Source: Pseudomonas sp. CC6-YY-74 (GTDB lineage: Bacteria; Pseudomonadota; Gammaproteobacteria; Pseudomonadales; Pseudomonadaceae). From it: DNA of 64,000 nucleotides. Location: positions 875,501-939,500 of the forward strand of contig NZ_CP019947.1 in assembly GCF_002025205.1 (NCBI RefSeq), written 5' to 3'. This document shows, piece after piece, positions 9,901 to 20,700 of the stretch. Numbering within the stretch: the stretch's first letter is position 1; every line of letters begins with the position of its first letter. The position numbers were made by a program, and so were the translations under genes. The notes beneath the pieces were generated by a model, which searched no databases, was not told the DNA's origin, and worked only from the letters and a program-made list of their open reading frames with translations.

Positions 9901-12900
9901 GGAAGTCCGCGGCTTCCGCCGCCTGAATATCGAGGTGGCGCAGCTGCACCTGGGCTTGGGTCCAGGCCAGGGTCTTGGCGCGCTCGAACGCGCTGCGGTC
10001 ATGGTGTTTGTCGATCAGGTCGAGCAACTCGGCCCGTGAGGCGGCGACCAGGGTCCAGAAGGCGACGCGAGCGGTCTTGCCCGGGGCAATGCTGACCCGG
10101 TACTTGAGTGCAAAAATCGGGTCGAGCACGGTGCCAACCGTGTTCGACAGGGCCTGGCCATCGACGATCGCCGCTGCTGCGGCGATGCTCGGGCGTTGGC
10201 CGATAAAGCGGGCGCGATCGGTCTCGTACTGCGGATCGGCGATTATCTCGCCTTCGACCACGGCAAAGTGGGCAGCCCATACCTGCGCCTCACCTTGAGC
10301 GCGTAGACGGCGGGTGGCGAGCAGGGCGCCGAACTCGGCGAGATGCTCGGTGACCACGAACAGTTTGGCGAACGCCGGGTGTGCGTTGTCGCTGGCGGGC
10401 GTGGTCAATACCACTTCGGCGTAGGAGGTCAGCTCGATTTCACGCGCCAGGCGGCCACTGTTGGCCAGGGATACGCGGCGTACTTCGCCGTCATCCTCGC
10501 CGGAAACCAGCACCTCCATGGCGGTGGTCAAGCGGCCATCGTGACGGATGAATTCGGCGTGATCCTCGGCGAAAACCACTTCGTGGGAGTCCGCCGTGCT
10601 ACCGATCGGCTGGCCACCGGCGGACCAGACCCTGCCGTCCAGGGTATCGCGCAGAAAGATAAAAGAGCCGCAGTCGTCACGGGTCACGTCTTCGCGCCAG
10701 CGGGTGATGGCGATGTCACGCCAACGGCTGTAACCGGCGCCCGCGGCGGTCAACATCACCGCATACCGGCCATTGCTCAGCAGATGAGTGATGGGCGGTG
10801 CATCGGCTGCCGAGCCTGTCAGGCGGCGCATGGTCTGCACGTCGCTACCGACCTCTGGCGCGCGAATCTTCACTTCCTCGGCGCGTGGATGAGCAATCGC
10901 CACGTCGCGCGGCATGCGCTCCTGCAGCAGCAGTTCACAGGCCTGGATCATTGGCTCGCGATGGAAACGCTCACGCATCTGCCCATCCCGCAAGGTGTTG
11001 GCGATGGCAACTATGGTCATGCCCTGATGGTGGGCCATGAAGGTGTGCACGATGGCCATGCGTTGGCCATCGGGTAGGCGGTTGGGGGTGAAGTCGAGCG
11101 CTTCATAGAAGCCGTAACGGCCAAGCGCTCCCATTTCACGCAAACGCTGGTAGTTTTGTTGAGCGCCCTGCGGGTCGACCATGGTCGCCAACCCCGTGGC
11201 ATAGGGGGCAATCACCACGTTTTCGGCGAGGCCGCGCTTGAGACCGAGGCCGGGCACGCCGAAGTTCGAATACTGGTAGGTCAGCTCCATGTCGCGGGCG
11301 TTATAGGCGGACTCCGAAATCCCCCAGGGAATCTTCTGTTCCTGCCCATAGTCCTGTTGCCGCTGCACCACCAGCCGGTTGGTCTGCTCGAGCAGGCTGC
11401 CGGTCGGCGCGCGCATGATCAGCGACGGCATCAGGTATTCGAACATCGAGCCGGACCAGGAAATCAGTGCTGAGGCGTTACCCAGTGGGGTCGCGGTGCG
11501 ACCGAGACGGAACCAGTGGCGTGTGCTCACATCGCCCTTGGCGATGGCGAACAGGCTGGCCAGGCGGGCCTCCGAGGCCAGCAGGTCATAGCAACTGGGG
11601 TCAAGGCTGTTGTCGACGAGGCCGTAACCGATCGACAGCAGTTTGCGCTCGGGGTCGAGCAGGAAGGCGAAGTCCATCGCCATCGCCATCTCCCGCGCGG
11701 TGCCGGCCAGTGCCTGCAGGCGCAGTCTCAGGCTGGCGGCCGCTGCGCCGACCTGCTGACGGTCACGGGCATGCTCGGTCAAGGTCAGGCCGAGCGCCTC
11801 AATCCAGAACAGCAGATCAGTCAAGCCGTCTTCGCCGACGGTTGGGGCGATCTCTTGAGCCAGTTTGGCGGCCTTTTCGGTCAGGCGTTTGAGCGGTGCG
11901 GAGATGCTCGCGAGCGCCTGCGCGCCCTGTAGTTGGGCGGTAATTTCATCGAACAGGGCAGCCAGTTGCTGGCCGCGCTCGCTGCTGGCGGGCAAGGCGT
12001 CGATGGCGCTGTGGGCCAAGTGCAGGTTGTCCAGCATGCCTTGGCGTACCTGTGGGGCGAGCGGCGTAGCGAGCCACTCTTCGCAGGCATTGGCGAGCAC
12101 GATCAGATGGCCGGCGAGATTGCCGCTGTCGACCGCCGACACATAGGCCGGTTCGAGTGCGCGCAGGTCTTGGGTGTCATACCAGTTGAAGAAGTGCCCC
12201 TTGTAGCGCTGCAGACTGAGCATGCAGGCGAGGGTGGTTTCCAGGCGTTCGACGGTTTGCAGGGTGCCGGCCCAGCCAAAGTCGCGGGCGGCAATGGTCG
12301 AGAGCAGGTAGAGGCCCAGGTTGGTGGGTGAGGTGCGATGGGCCACCACCGGCTGCGGATTTTCCTGGAAATTGTCCGGCGGCAACATGTTGTCCGCCGG
12401 GGTCACGAAGGTCTCGAAAAAGCGCCAGGTACGGCGTGCGGTGAGGCGCAAGTCGCGCGCGTCCGATTCGCTCAGGGCGAGACTGCGGGCGACGCGGGGC
12501 GAGCGGCTGGCGTGCAGGGCAAGCATCGGTGCGCTCAGCCAGAGCAGGGCGAAAGGCAGCAGCACAGGCCAGGAGGCGGGAGCGAGGGCAGCCGTACCGG
12601 CGGTGACCAACAGGCCAAGGGTGGTCGAACCTGCCATACCGCGATAGAAGCCGCGCAGATTCAGGCGCGGACTGATCGCCGCCTGTGCCGCGGTGGTCCA
12701 TTCCAGCAGGTTGCTGCGGGTGATTGCCAACCGCACCAGGGTTCTGCCGATGGCATCGAGCATGCGCCAGGCGTTGTCGGGAAGAAAAGCCAGCGTCAGC
12801 AGGGTTTGCGCTGCGGCGAGTTGCAGATCGGCACGCAGCCGGCGCAGATGGTTGGGCAGACGAATGCCGCTGCGCTGCGGGAACAAGGCGAAAAAGGTTG

Positions 12901-15465
12901 GCAGGAAGGCCGGGGTTGCCATGCCCGCGAGGATCAGCAGCGTCCCGCTCAAGGCTGCCGGCATCGGCAGCAGCCAGCACACCGCCAAGGCCAGCAAGGT
13001 TAGCGGTGCCAGCAGCGAGCGGCGCAGGTTGTCGAGCATCTTGAAACGGCCGATCAAAGGCACCGCCGCGTGACCGCTGCGCAGCCCGAAGATCCAGGGC
13101 AACAGTTGCCAATCGCCACGGGTCCAGCGGTGCTGGCGTTTGCTTGCCACATCGTAGCGCGAGGGGAATTCTTCGACGACTTCGACATCCGAGGCGAGCC
13201 CAGCGCGGGCAAAAACACCCTCGAACAAGTCATGGCTGAGCATCGCGTTTTCTGGCACCCGGCTCGCCAGGGCCGCCTCGAAGGCATCGATGTCGTAGAT
13301 GCCCTTGCCGGTGTAGGAGCCTTCGCCGAACAGATCCTGATACACGTCGGAGACCGCCGCCGCGTAGGGGTCCATGCCGCCAGGGCTGGAGAACACCCGT
13401 TGATAGAACGAGCCTTCACGACCGACCGGCAAGGAGGGCGTGACCCGCGGCTGCAGAATTGCATAGCCGCTGATGACTCGTTGCAAGCTGTCGCTGAATC
13501 TCGGCCGATTCAGCGGGTGGCCCATCTTGCCAATCAAACGCATTGCCGCATCGCGCGGCAGCCGCGTATCGGCATCCAGGGTAATGACGTAACGCACCTC
13601 CCCAGGCACCTGCTGGGTGCCGCCGGGAAGGGCCATGTAGCTGGTGTCGCTGGCGCCGCGCAGCAGCCGGTTGAGCTCATGCAGCTTGCCGCGTTTACGC
13701 TCCCAGCCCATCCATTTGTTTTCGCTGGAATTGAACTGCCGGCGGCGGTGCAGGAGGAGGAAGCGACTGCCCCCGGCGCTGGCCCATAGCGTTGATTGAG
13801 TTGGGAAATGGCGGCGACCGCTACAGCGAGCAGCGGCGCATCAGCCTCGACAACTTGCTGATCGGCATCCATGCCATCGGTCAGCAGGGCGAAGCTCAGA
13901 TCGCCACCGGACCCGGCGAGGTGATGGACCTCCAGGCGCTCGATTTGCTCCAGCAGATCAGCCTCGCTGGTCAGCAGGGTCGGCACCGCGACCATTGTGC
14001 GCAGCGCTTGCGGCACCCCCGTGGTGAGTTCCAGGCCGGGCAGGGTCATGGCGCCGAAGCTCCAGGTGACCGTACGGTTGACCAGCGCCGTCGCCACTTC
14101 GGTGGCCGGGAGAAAACCGAGCAGTGCCAGCGCCAGCAGCCAGCCACCAGGCAGGTCGGGTAGCGACAAGGCCGACAACGCCAGCGCGAGCAAGGCTGTG
14201 GCCACCAGCAGTATGCTGCCGACATAGCCACCCATACCCATGCGGACCTTGAAACGGCTGAAACGCAGGCGTACTGGCGGCTGAAAGCCGATGGCCTGCT
14301 CCAGTGCAAAACGCCCCTCGGCAATCAGGTGGTAACCCGGGTCTCCGACCCGCTCGGCCTGTTCCCCATCAACGCTTTGCCCAGCCTTGTGCGCCGCCTC
14401 GAGGGCCAGATCGGCCACCTCCAGTTCTGTGGCCGACGAGCCGCGTGCCAGCTGTTCGATCGCACTGCGGTACAGGTTGCGGGTCGGGAAATCCATGCTG
14501 GCAAAGGCGCTGCCTGCGCACAGACGCTTATCGACCAGGCTGACGCTCTCGAACAGCTCGGCCCAGTCGATATCGGAAATCAGGCGCATGCTGGTAATGA
14601 CGTTGCGCACGCTGAGATTGGAAGCGCCCTGGCGCTGCAGCGCGTGTTGCACCACCTCGTCGATCGACGCCCCCTGCTGGCCGAGCTGTTCTTCTAGCCA
14701 GCCCAGCGCAGGCGTCGTGCTGGGGTCTTGGTCCCTCAGGCATTTGGCCAGTTCTGCGGCGAAAGGCTCGGACATAGGCCCGGCAGGGCGCGCGGCGATC
14801 TCTGTTTCCAGCGCAAGGCGAGCGGAACCGGGTGCCAGCAGACGATTGGCCAGGGCATCGGCATCGGCACGCGCGGCGCGGCCGGCACTGATTTGGTCGG
14901 CTAGCCGGCGCAGGTTTTCGATCAGCACGATGCGCAAGGTGATGGCCACTGCCCAGAGTTCGCCAATGCTCAGTGGCTGGACCCGCTGATAGGCGGCAAT
15001 GAAGCGGCGCAAAGTGTCGGGGTCGAAGTGGCTGTCGGTATGGGCGACAAAGGCCCAGGCCAGGCCGAACACCCGCGGATAACCGGCGAGGGGGCCTTTG
15101 GCCAGCTTGGGTAACTGGCGATAGTAGCCCGGCGGCAGGTCATCGCGAATTTCGCGGATCTGCGCCTCGACCAGGTGGTAATTGTCCAGCAGCCATTCCG
15201 CGGCTGGCACTACGCTGCGATTCTGCTCCAGCTCCGCAGCGCTTGCCCGGTAGGCGGCGAGCAATACCTTGGCATTGTCATCGAGACGAATATGCAGCGA
15301 CAGCACGGCAGGCGGCTGCGCGGTCACCAGTTGAGCCGCAGCAAGGCTGTGGGCGTGTTGCTCCAGCCGCTCGACGCCGAATAGCTCCTGGCGTACCGGT
15401 GCGGAGTCATTCCACGGTGGCGAGAGGGCGCGGGGGCCGAGAATGGAGCGCAGAATTGAGTTCAT
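6920..15465 (-). pseudogene. ndvB: cyclic beta-1,2-glucan synthase (NdvB/ChvB type), one frameshift
   Basis: Once one base is restored, this gene encodes about 2848 residues, the usual size of ChvB/NdvB cyclic glucan synthases. Two long frames, 15465 to about 13775 and about 13770 to 6920, meet at a five-C run at 13770-13774. One extra base there joins NQRYGPAPG to GSRFLLLHRRRQFNSSENKW. The order is: an N-terminal region with membrane segments, a GT84 glycosyltransferase domain with ITLDADTRLPR, more membrane segments, a glycoamylase-like region (WGISESAYNARDMELTYQY), and C-terminal GH94-type phosphorylase domains with GGGDWNDGMN. The product would make osmoregulated periplasmic glucans from UDP-glucose at the inner membrane. 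The ATG at 15465 follows AGGAAGG. If the break is real, translation stops inside the GT84 domain and the enzyme is dead. Confidence 0.85.
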
Positions 15466-15844
15466 GAATGCCTTCCTGGCCAGCATTGAGAATCCAATAG
15501 GACTCGATCCGGCTGAGCCTATCAAAGGGGCGCTGCGGCATACTTTCGGAGGAGTTTCAGAGGCCGCTTTCGGGCTTCTGCCACTTCACCGTACTGGTCT
15601 TTTGCATTTGCAGAACTGGGCTGTGATCTGGTGCAAAGTCAGCTGCGTCAATGAGGCGCGGGCCCCGTCTAGCGTGGGCCTCTCATCAGGAAGGCTGCTG
15701 TCGCAGCATTCGCCCGAAGATAGAGCAAAGGCATAGCAGTTATCTGACCGCGAATTGGCCCGGTCTGTTCTGGGCTGGTGTGGATTTCCGATTAACAGTA
15801 CTTGCCATGGCAAAGACCTGTTGCGAGCAGGCCAGGTTGCAACC
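15466..15844. other. intergenic region between glucan synthase and MFS gene
   Basis: These 379 bases lie between the start of the glucan synthase gene and the end of the leftward MFS gene. They must contain the glucan synthase promoter. I see no conserved frame, RNA gene or clear terminator. Short ORFs here overlap each other and lack ribosome binding sites. Confidence 0.5.
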
Positions 15845-17035
15845 TTATTGACCCATCCGTCTGAGCCCGAGCAGGAGCAGAGCGGCGGCTGCCAGACCGG
15901 CGCCGGCATAGAAGGCCGCTGCGGCGCCATAGGACTGCCACAGCCAGCCGGCGGTCGCGCTGGCCAGCAGCACGGCGATACCGCTGACCAGATTGAACAG
16001 GCCAAAGGCGCTGCCCTTGAGCTCGGCTGGCGTGGTGTCCGCCACCAGCGCCGCCAGAATGCCCTGGCTGAAGCCCATATGCAGGCCCCACAGGGCGACG
16101 CCGAAGATTACCGTGATGACCGATTCAGCGTAGGCCAGCAGCAGGTCGGCGAGGATCAGCAGCAGCAAGCTGACGCCCAGCAAGGTGCTGCGCTCGATGC
16201 GATCCGACCACTTGCCTGCCGGGTAGGCCGAGAGCATGTAGAACGCCGCCATCACCACCATGACCAGAGGCACCCAGCTGGTGGACAAGCCCAACTGGGC
16301 TGCGCGTAGCAGCAGAAAGGCTTCGCTGAAGCGGGCCAGGGTGAAGACCGCGCCTATGCCGACCACCCACCAGAATGCCGTGGAGAATTGCCCTAACGAT
16401 CGCCGCAAGACCGGCGAGCGCAACCGCAGGGGCGGCGTTTGTCTGTCCGGTTCGCTGACCCCGACCCAGAGCATTGCCACCGCCAGCAGGGCAGGGATCG
16501 GGGCAAACCACAACACCAGGGTGATATCCCCGCTGAACCAGAGCATCAGCAGGATCGCCAGGATCGGCCCGAGAAAGGCACCTGCGGTATCCATCGACTG
16601 ACGCAGCCCGAAGCAGGCGCCGCGGATAGCGGCTGGGGCGACGTCGGCGATCAACGCATCGCGCGGGGCGCCACGAATGCCCTTGCCGATTCTGTCTAGC
16701 AGGCGCGCAGCGAACACCGTTTCCGCCGAGCCGGCCAGGGGAAACAGCGGTTTGCTCAGCGCGGCGAGGCCGTAGCCGAACAGCAGCAGGCCTTTACGCC
16801 GGCCGATGAAGTCGCTGAACGCGCCGGAAAACACCTTGACCAGCAACGCGCTAGCCTCGGCCAGGCCTTCGATCAGCCCGACCGTGAGCATGCTGGCGCC
16901 CAGCGTACCCACTAGAAACAGCGGCAGCAGGCTGTGCACCAGCTCCGAGGACATGTCCATGAATAGGCTGACCAAACCCAGCGCCCAGATCGTGCGCGGG
17001 ATGCCTTGGGCGGGGTTGACTGCAAGTCCTGGCAT
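15845..17035 (-). CDS. MFS transporter
   Basis: This is a membrane protein of about 396 residues with the typical twelve-helix MFS pattern. Recognisable parts are PRTIWALGLVSLFMDMSSEL at the first helix, the loop 2-3 motif DFIGRRKGLLLFGYGLAALS, and RLLDRIGKGIRGAPRDALIA in the cytoplasmic half. Pseudomonas relatives with this beginning are annotated only as MFS transporters, so I assign no substrate. The start is uncertain: the ATG at 17035 (MPGLAVNPAQGIPRT) has a weak AGAGAA upstream, and an in-frame ATG at 17086 would add 17 polar residues. It stands alone between the glucan synthase gene and a rightward small gene. Confidence 0.85.
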   Translation of the reverse strand: MPGLAVNPAQGIPRTIWALGLVSLFMDMSSELVHSLLPLFLVGTLGASMLTVGLIEGLAEASALLVKVFSGAFSDFIGRRKGLLLFGYGLAALSKPLFPLAGSAETVFAARLLDRIGKGIRGAPRDALIADVAPAAIRGACFGLRQSMDTAGAFLGPILAILLMLWFSGDITLVLWFAPIPALLAVAMLWVGVSEPDRQTPPLRLRSPVLRRSLGQFSTAFWWVVGIGAVFTLARFSEAFLLLRAAQLGLSTSWVPLVMVVMAAFYMLSAYPAGKWSDRIERSTLLGVSLLLLILADLLLAYAESVITVIFGVALWGLHMGFSQGILAALVADTTPAELKGSAFGLFNLVSGIAVLLASATAGWLWQSYGAAAAFYAGAGLAAAALLLLGLRRMGQ

Positions 17036-17285
17036 GTCGTTTTCTCTGGGAACCGATGCGCTGCGCTGGTTGCCGTTTGCCTCCATCTTCAGCCGTGAAC
17101 AAGGCGACGACGTACCTGTCGTGCCAGGCCAAGCCGTACTAGTCTATCCACAGACTTGGTCAGCAGAGCTTGTGGAAAACTCTAGCGACGGCGTTCGATG
17201 TTTTCACAACCTCTGAACGTACGAGCAGCATGAGGCTGTCAGGTGAACTCAATACCAGTAAGGCAGGATGATGTGGAGTACGCCA

Positions 17286-17525
17286 ATGGCCAGTCATGAC
17301 AATTCCGACATTTCCCTTGAAGACCTGGCGCTCGAACCCCTCGCTGAGCAAGACAACGAGGTGGTGAGCGTGGGCCGAGCCAAGTTCCAGGTCGATACAC
17401 GCAATGGCGGCGAGCGCCGTAAAGTGCAGGGCCGCCGCGCCGATATCCGCTTCCAGGAAGAACGACGGAGTAACCAGGATCGCCGCGCCGGCAGCAATCC
17501 CTGGGCGCCGGGCGTGGATATCTGA
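17286..17525 (+). CDS. small charged protein of unknown function
   Basis: This is a 79-residue protein with an acidic N-terminal half (SDISLEDLALEPLAEQDNE) and a strongly basic, arginine-rich C-terminal half containing GGERRKVQGRRADIRF and EERRSNQDRRAGSNPW. The ATG at 17286 has GTGGAG seven bases upstream; an upstream in-frame ATG at 17268 would add six residues. There are no cysteines, signal peptide or membrane segment. The split charge suggests nucleic-acid or protein binding, but this is only inference. It stands alone, convergent with the large signalling gene at 17779-23535. Confidence 0.6.
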   Translation: MASHDNSDISLEDLALEPLAEQDNEVVSVGRAKFQVDTRNGGERRKVQGRRADIRFQEERRSNQDRRAGSNPWAPGVDI

Positions 17526-17778
17526 TTTCAGCCGCAGGTGATTGTCACGCGAGAGTCTGTGCTTGGCGCCCTGGACAGTCCCGTCCCGGATGGCGTCCGG
17601 GCAAGCCCTCGCCTGAGAACTGCTCCGGATTACTTCCAGGCTACTCGCCGAGGTTGCTCACACCGTCTTGGCGGATGATTGCCCCCCGCCGCTAGCCGAT
17701 CAGGAAATGCTGTCGATCAGCGAGGCCAGCAGCGGGTTCGGCGAAGCCATTGGCTCGCTGAGTTGTGCTGCCGCGCAG

Positions 17779-20700
17779 TCAGTCTATTCGAGGCGCTGGA
17801 TTATCTTTTGGCGCTGGGTTGTGGTCTTTGGGCTGGGCCAGTTCATGGTGCTGGAATGCCTGGGCGACAGTGGCTCGCAGTTGCGTGTCGTCCCAGGGTT
17901 TGGTGAGGAACTTGTAGATGGCGCCCTGGTTGATCGCCTCGGTCACCGATGTCAGGTCGGTATAGCCGGAGAGCACAATGCGGATGGTTTCCGGGTAGAG
18001 ATCCTTGACCCGGCTGAAGAACGCGGTGCCGTCCATTTCCGGCATGCGCTGATCGGAGAGAATGACCTGTACCTCATGCTTTGCCAGCAGGGCGAAGGCA
18101 TCTTGTGCCCGGTTGGCGGTAAGGACGTGATAGCCGTCGCGCCTGAGCACCCGGCTCAGGGCGCGGAGAATATTTTCTTCGTCATCGAGCAGTAGCAGGG
18201 TCTGTGTGCTGCTTGCGGCAACACTGTCTGCTGCTGGCCGGCGATCCTTGGCGCGCTGCTGCTGGAGGTAATGTTGCAGCGCTGCCAGCGGTATGGGCCT
18301 GGCGAAGTAGTAGCCCTGGAATTCATCGCAGTGGCTTTTCTTCAGGAAGGCGACCTGCTCCTCGGTTTCCACGCCTTCGGCGATCACCTTGAGCTGCAGG
18401 TGGTGGGCCATGGAAATGATGCCTTGGGTGATCGCCGCATCATGCCGGTCGCTGATCACGTCCTGGATGAAGGAGCGGTCGATCTTGATCTTGCCGATGG
18501 GTAGACGCTTGAGGTAGTTGAGGCTGGAGAAGCCGGTGCCGAAATCATCGATGGCGATGCGTACGCCCAGGTCTTTCAGGGCGTGCAGAGTGAAGATGGC
18601 GCGCTCGGCATTAGCCAGTAACACGCTTTCGGTGATTTCCAATTCCAGCAGTTCTGCCGGCAGCTTGGACTGGGCGAGGATGCTGCGCACGAACTCGACG
18701 AAGTTGGCGCGCTGGAACTGCACCGGTGAGATATTCACGGCCATCACGGCACCGTCGAAGCCTTGATCGAGCAGCCAGCGGGCATCGCGGCAGGCGGTTT
18801 TGAGCACCCACTCGCTGAGTGGAATGATCTGTCCGGTGTCCTCGGCGATGGGCACGAATTGCGCCGGAGAAATAAACCCCTGCTCGGCATGCTGCCAGCG
18901 CAACAGCGCCTCGTAGCCAATCACTCGACCACTGTGGCTGTCGATCTGCGGCTGGTAGTAGAGCTCGAAGGCTTCGCTGTCGATGGCTTTCTGTATCTCG
19001 TTGCGCAAGGTCACCCGCTCGCTGACCTTCTGGTTAAGATCCTCGGTGTACCACTGAACGTTGTTGCGGCCTTGTTGCTTGGCTTTGTACATGGCCAGGT
19101 CGGCCTGCTGGATCAGTTGCATGGGCTGTTCGATGCTGCCGTCGTTGAGCGTGATGCCGATGCTTGCGGTGATGTGCAGATCGACGCCGCCGACCGTATA
19201 GGGCCGCGCAATGCTTTCCATGATCCGCTCTGCCACCAGTAGCGCATCCTCTTCGCGGGCCAGGTCCGGCAGGATGGCGATGAACTCGTCGCCGCCAAGA
19301 CGCGCCACGCTGTCGCCTGGACGTACCTGCTGATTCATGCGGCGTGCCACTTCGACCAGAATCAGGTCGCCGGCACCGTGACCCATGCTGTCGTTGATCG
19401 GCTTGAAACCATCCAGGTCGATGAACATCACCGCCAAGCGGTGCTTGTAGCGGCGGCTGATCTGGCAGCCCTGGCGCAGGCGATCCTCCAGCAGCGAGCG
19501 GTTGGGCAGCCCGGTGAGGACATCGTGGCTGGCGTTGTAGGCCAGTTCGGATTCGTAGCGTTTCTGCTCGGAAATATCGTTCTGCACGCCAATGAAATGG
19601 GTGATATTGCCCTCTTCATCAGGTACCGGGGCGATATACAGGTCGTTCCAGAAGGGTGTGCCGTCCTTGCGGAAGTTGCGCAGGACCACATGGCTATCGC
19701 GCTGTTCAGCCAGGCCCTGGCGAATTTCATTAATGCCCGCTTGGGCGTGTTCAGACCCTTGGAGAAAGCGGCAATTTTGGCCGATGGCTTCTGCTGCGCT
19801 GTAGCCGGTGATGCGTTCGAATGCCGGGTTGACGTAGATGATCGGCTGGTCAGCGGCCAGCGCATCGCAGATCAGTGCGCCGTTGTAACTGGCTTCCAGG
19901 CTGCGTTTGAGCAGGCGCAGTTGCTTGTCCGCCTCTTTCTGTGGGGTGATGTCGCGGAAGGCGACCACCCAGCCCTGCGGGACATCGTCATCGAGCAGCG
20001 GAGCGCTGTCGTAGGCGATATAGCGTTCGCCCTGGGATTTCAGCGCCAGCCTGATTTCGCCGTGGTAACTGCTGGTTCGTTGGTTATGCTCGCTGTCGTT
20101 AAGCGCCAGCGGCAGGTAGCTTGCCAGTGCCTGGCCGAGCAGCACTTGCGCCGGTTGGCCGAGCAGTTCGGCGGCGGTGGGGTTGACGAAGCTCAGCAGG
20201 CCCTGGCGATCTACCGCAAGCAGACCCTCGGCGATGCTGTTGGTGATCGCCGAGGTGAATTCCAGCTGGGTTTGCAGGCGGCGCTCGCCGGTGATCACCG
20301 CTTGCATCAGACGGTTGTTCTCCAGCACCGCCACGGCCATCTGGGCAAATTGCTGAGCAATCGCTAGGTCGTCCGAATCGAATTCGCCGGTGTATTTGTC
20401 CGATAACTGCAGCAGGCCGAAATGGGCTCCGCGGTGGTCGCTCAGGGGCACCGCAAGCAAGCCGCGCAGGGGCGGACGGTGATTGTCGGCACCGCTCAGC
20501 TCAGGCCAGCCGGGGTGCTGTTGCAGTTCGGCCTGGGTCAGCAGGGTTGGCTGCTTGGTCTCGCCGGTCAGGGTGCGGATAGCGCTGTCGCCGAACGGGT
20601 TGGCGGCGTTATGCCCGGCGGCGTACTTTTCCGAGAGCGAGACGGCGTTGACCGACTCTGCCCAGTTGTCGTCCCGGTTCAGGCTCATGCCCGACTGGTG

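Noticed and set aside
13770..13774. Programmed frameshift in the glucan synthase
   Set aside because: There is no classical slippery heptamer with a downstream structure, and the same one-base loss in G/C runs occurs in two unrelated genes.
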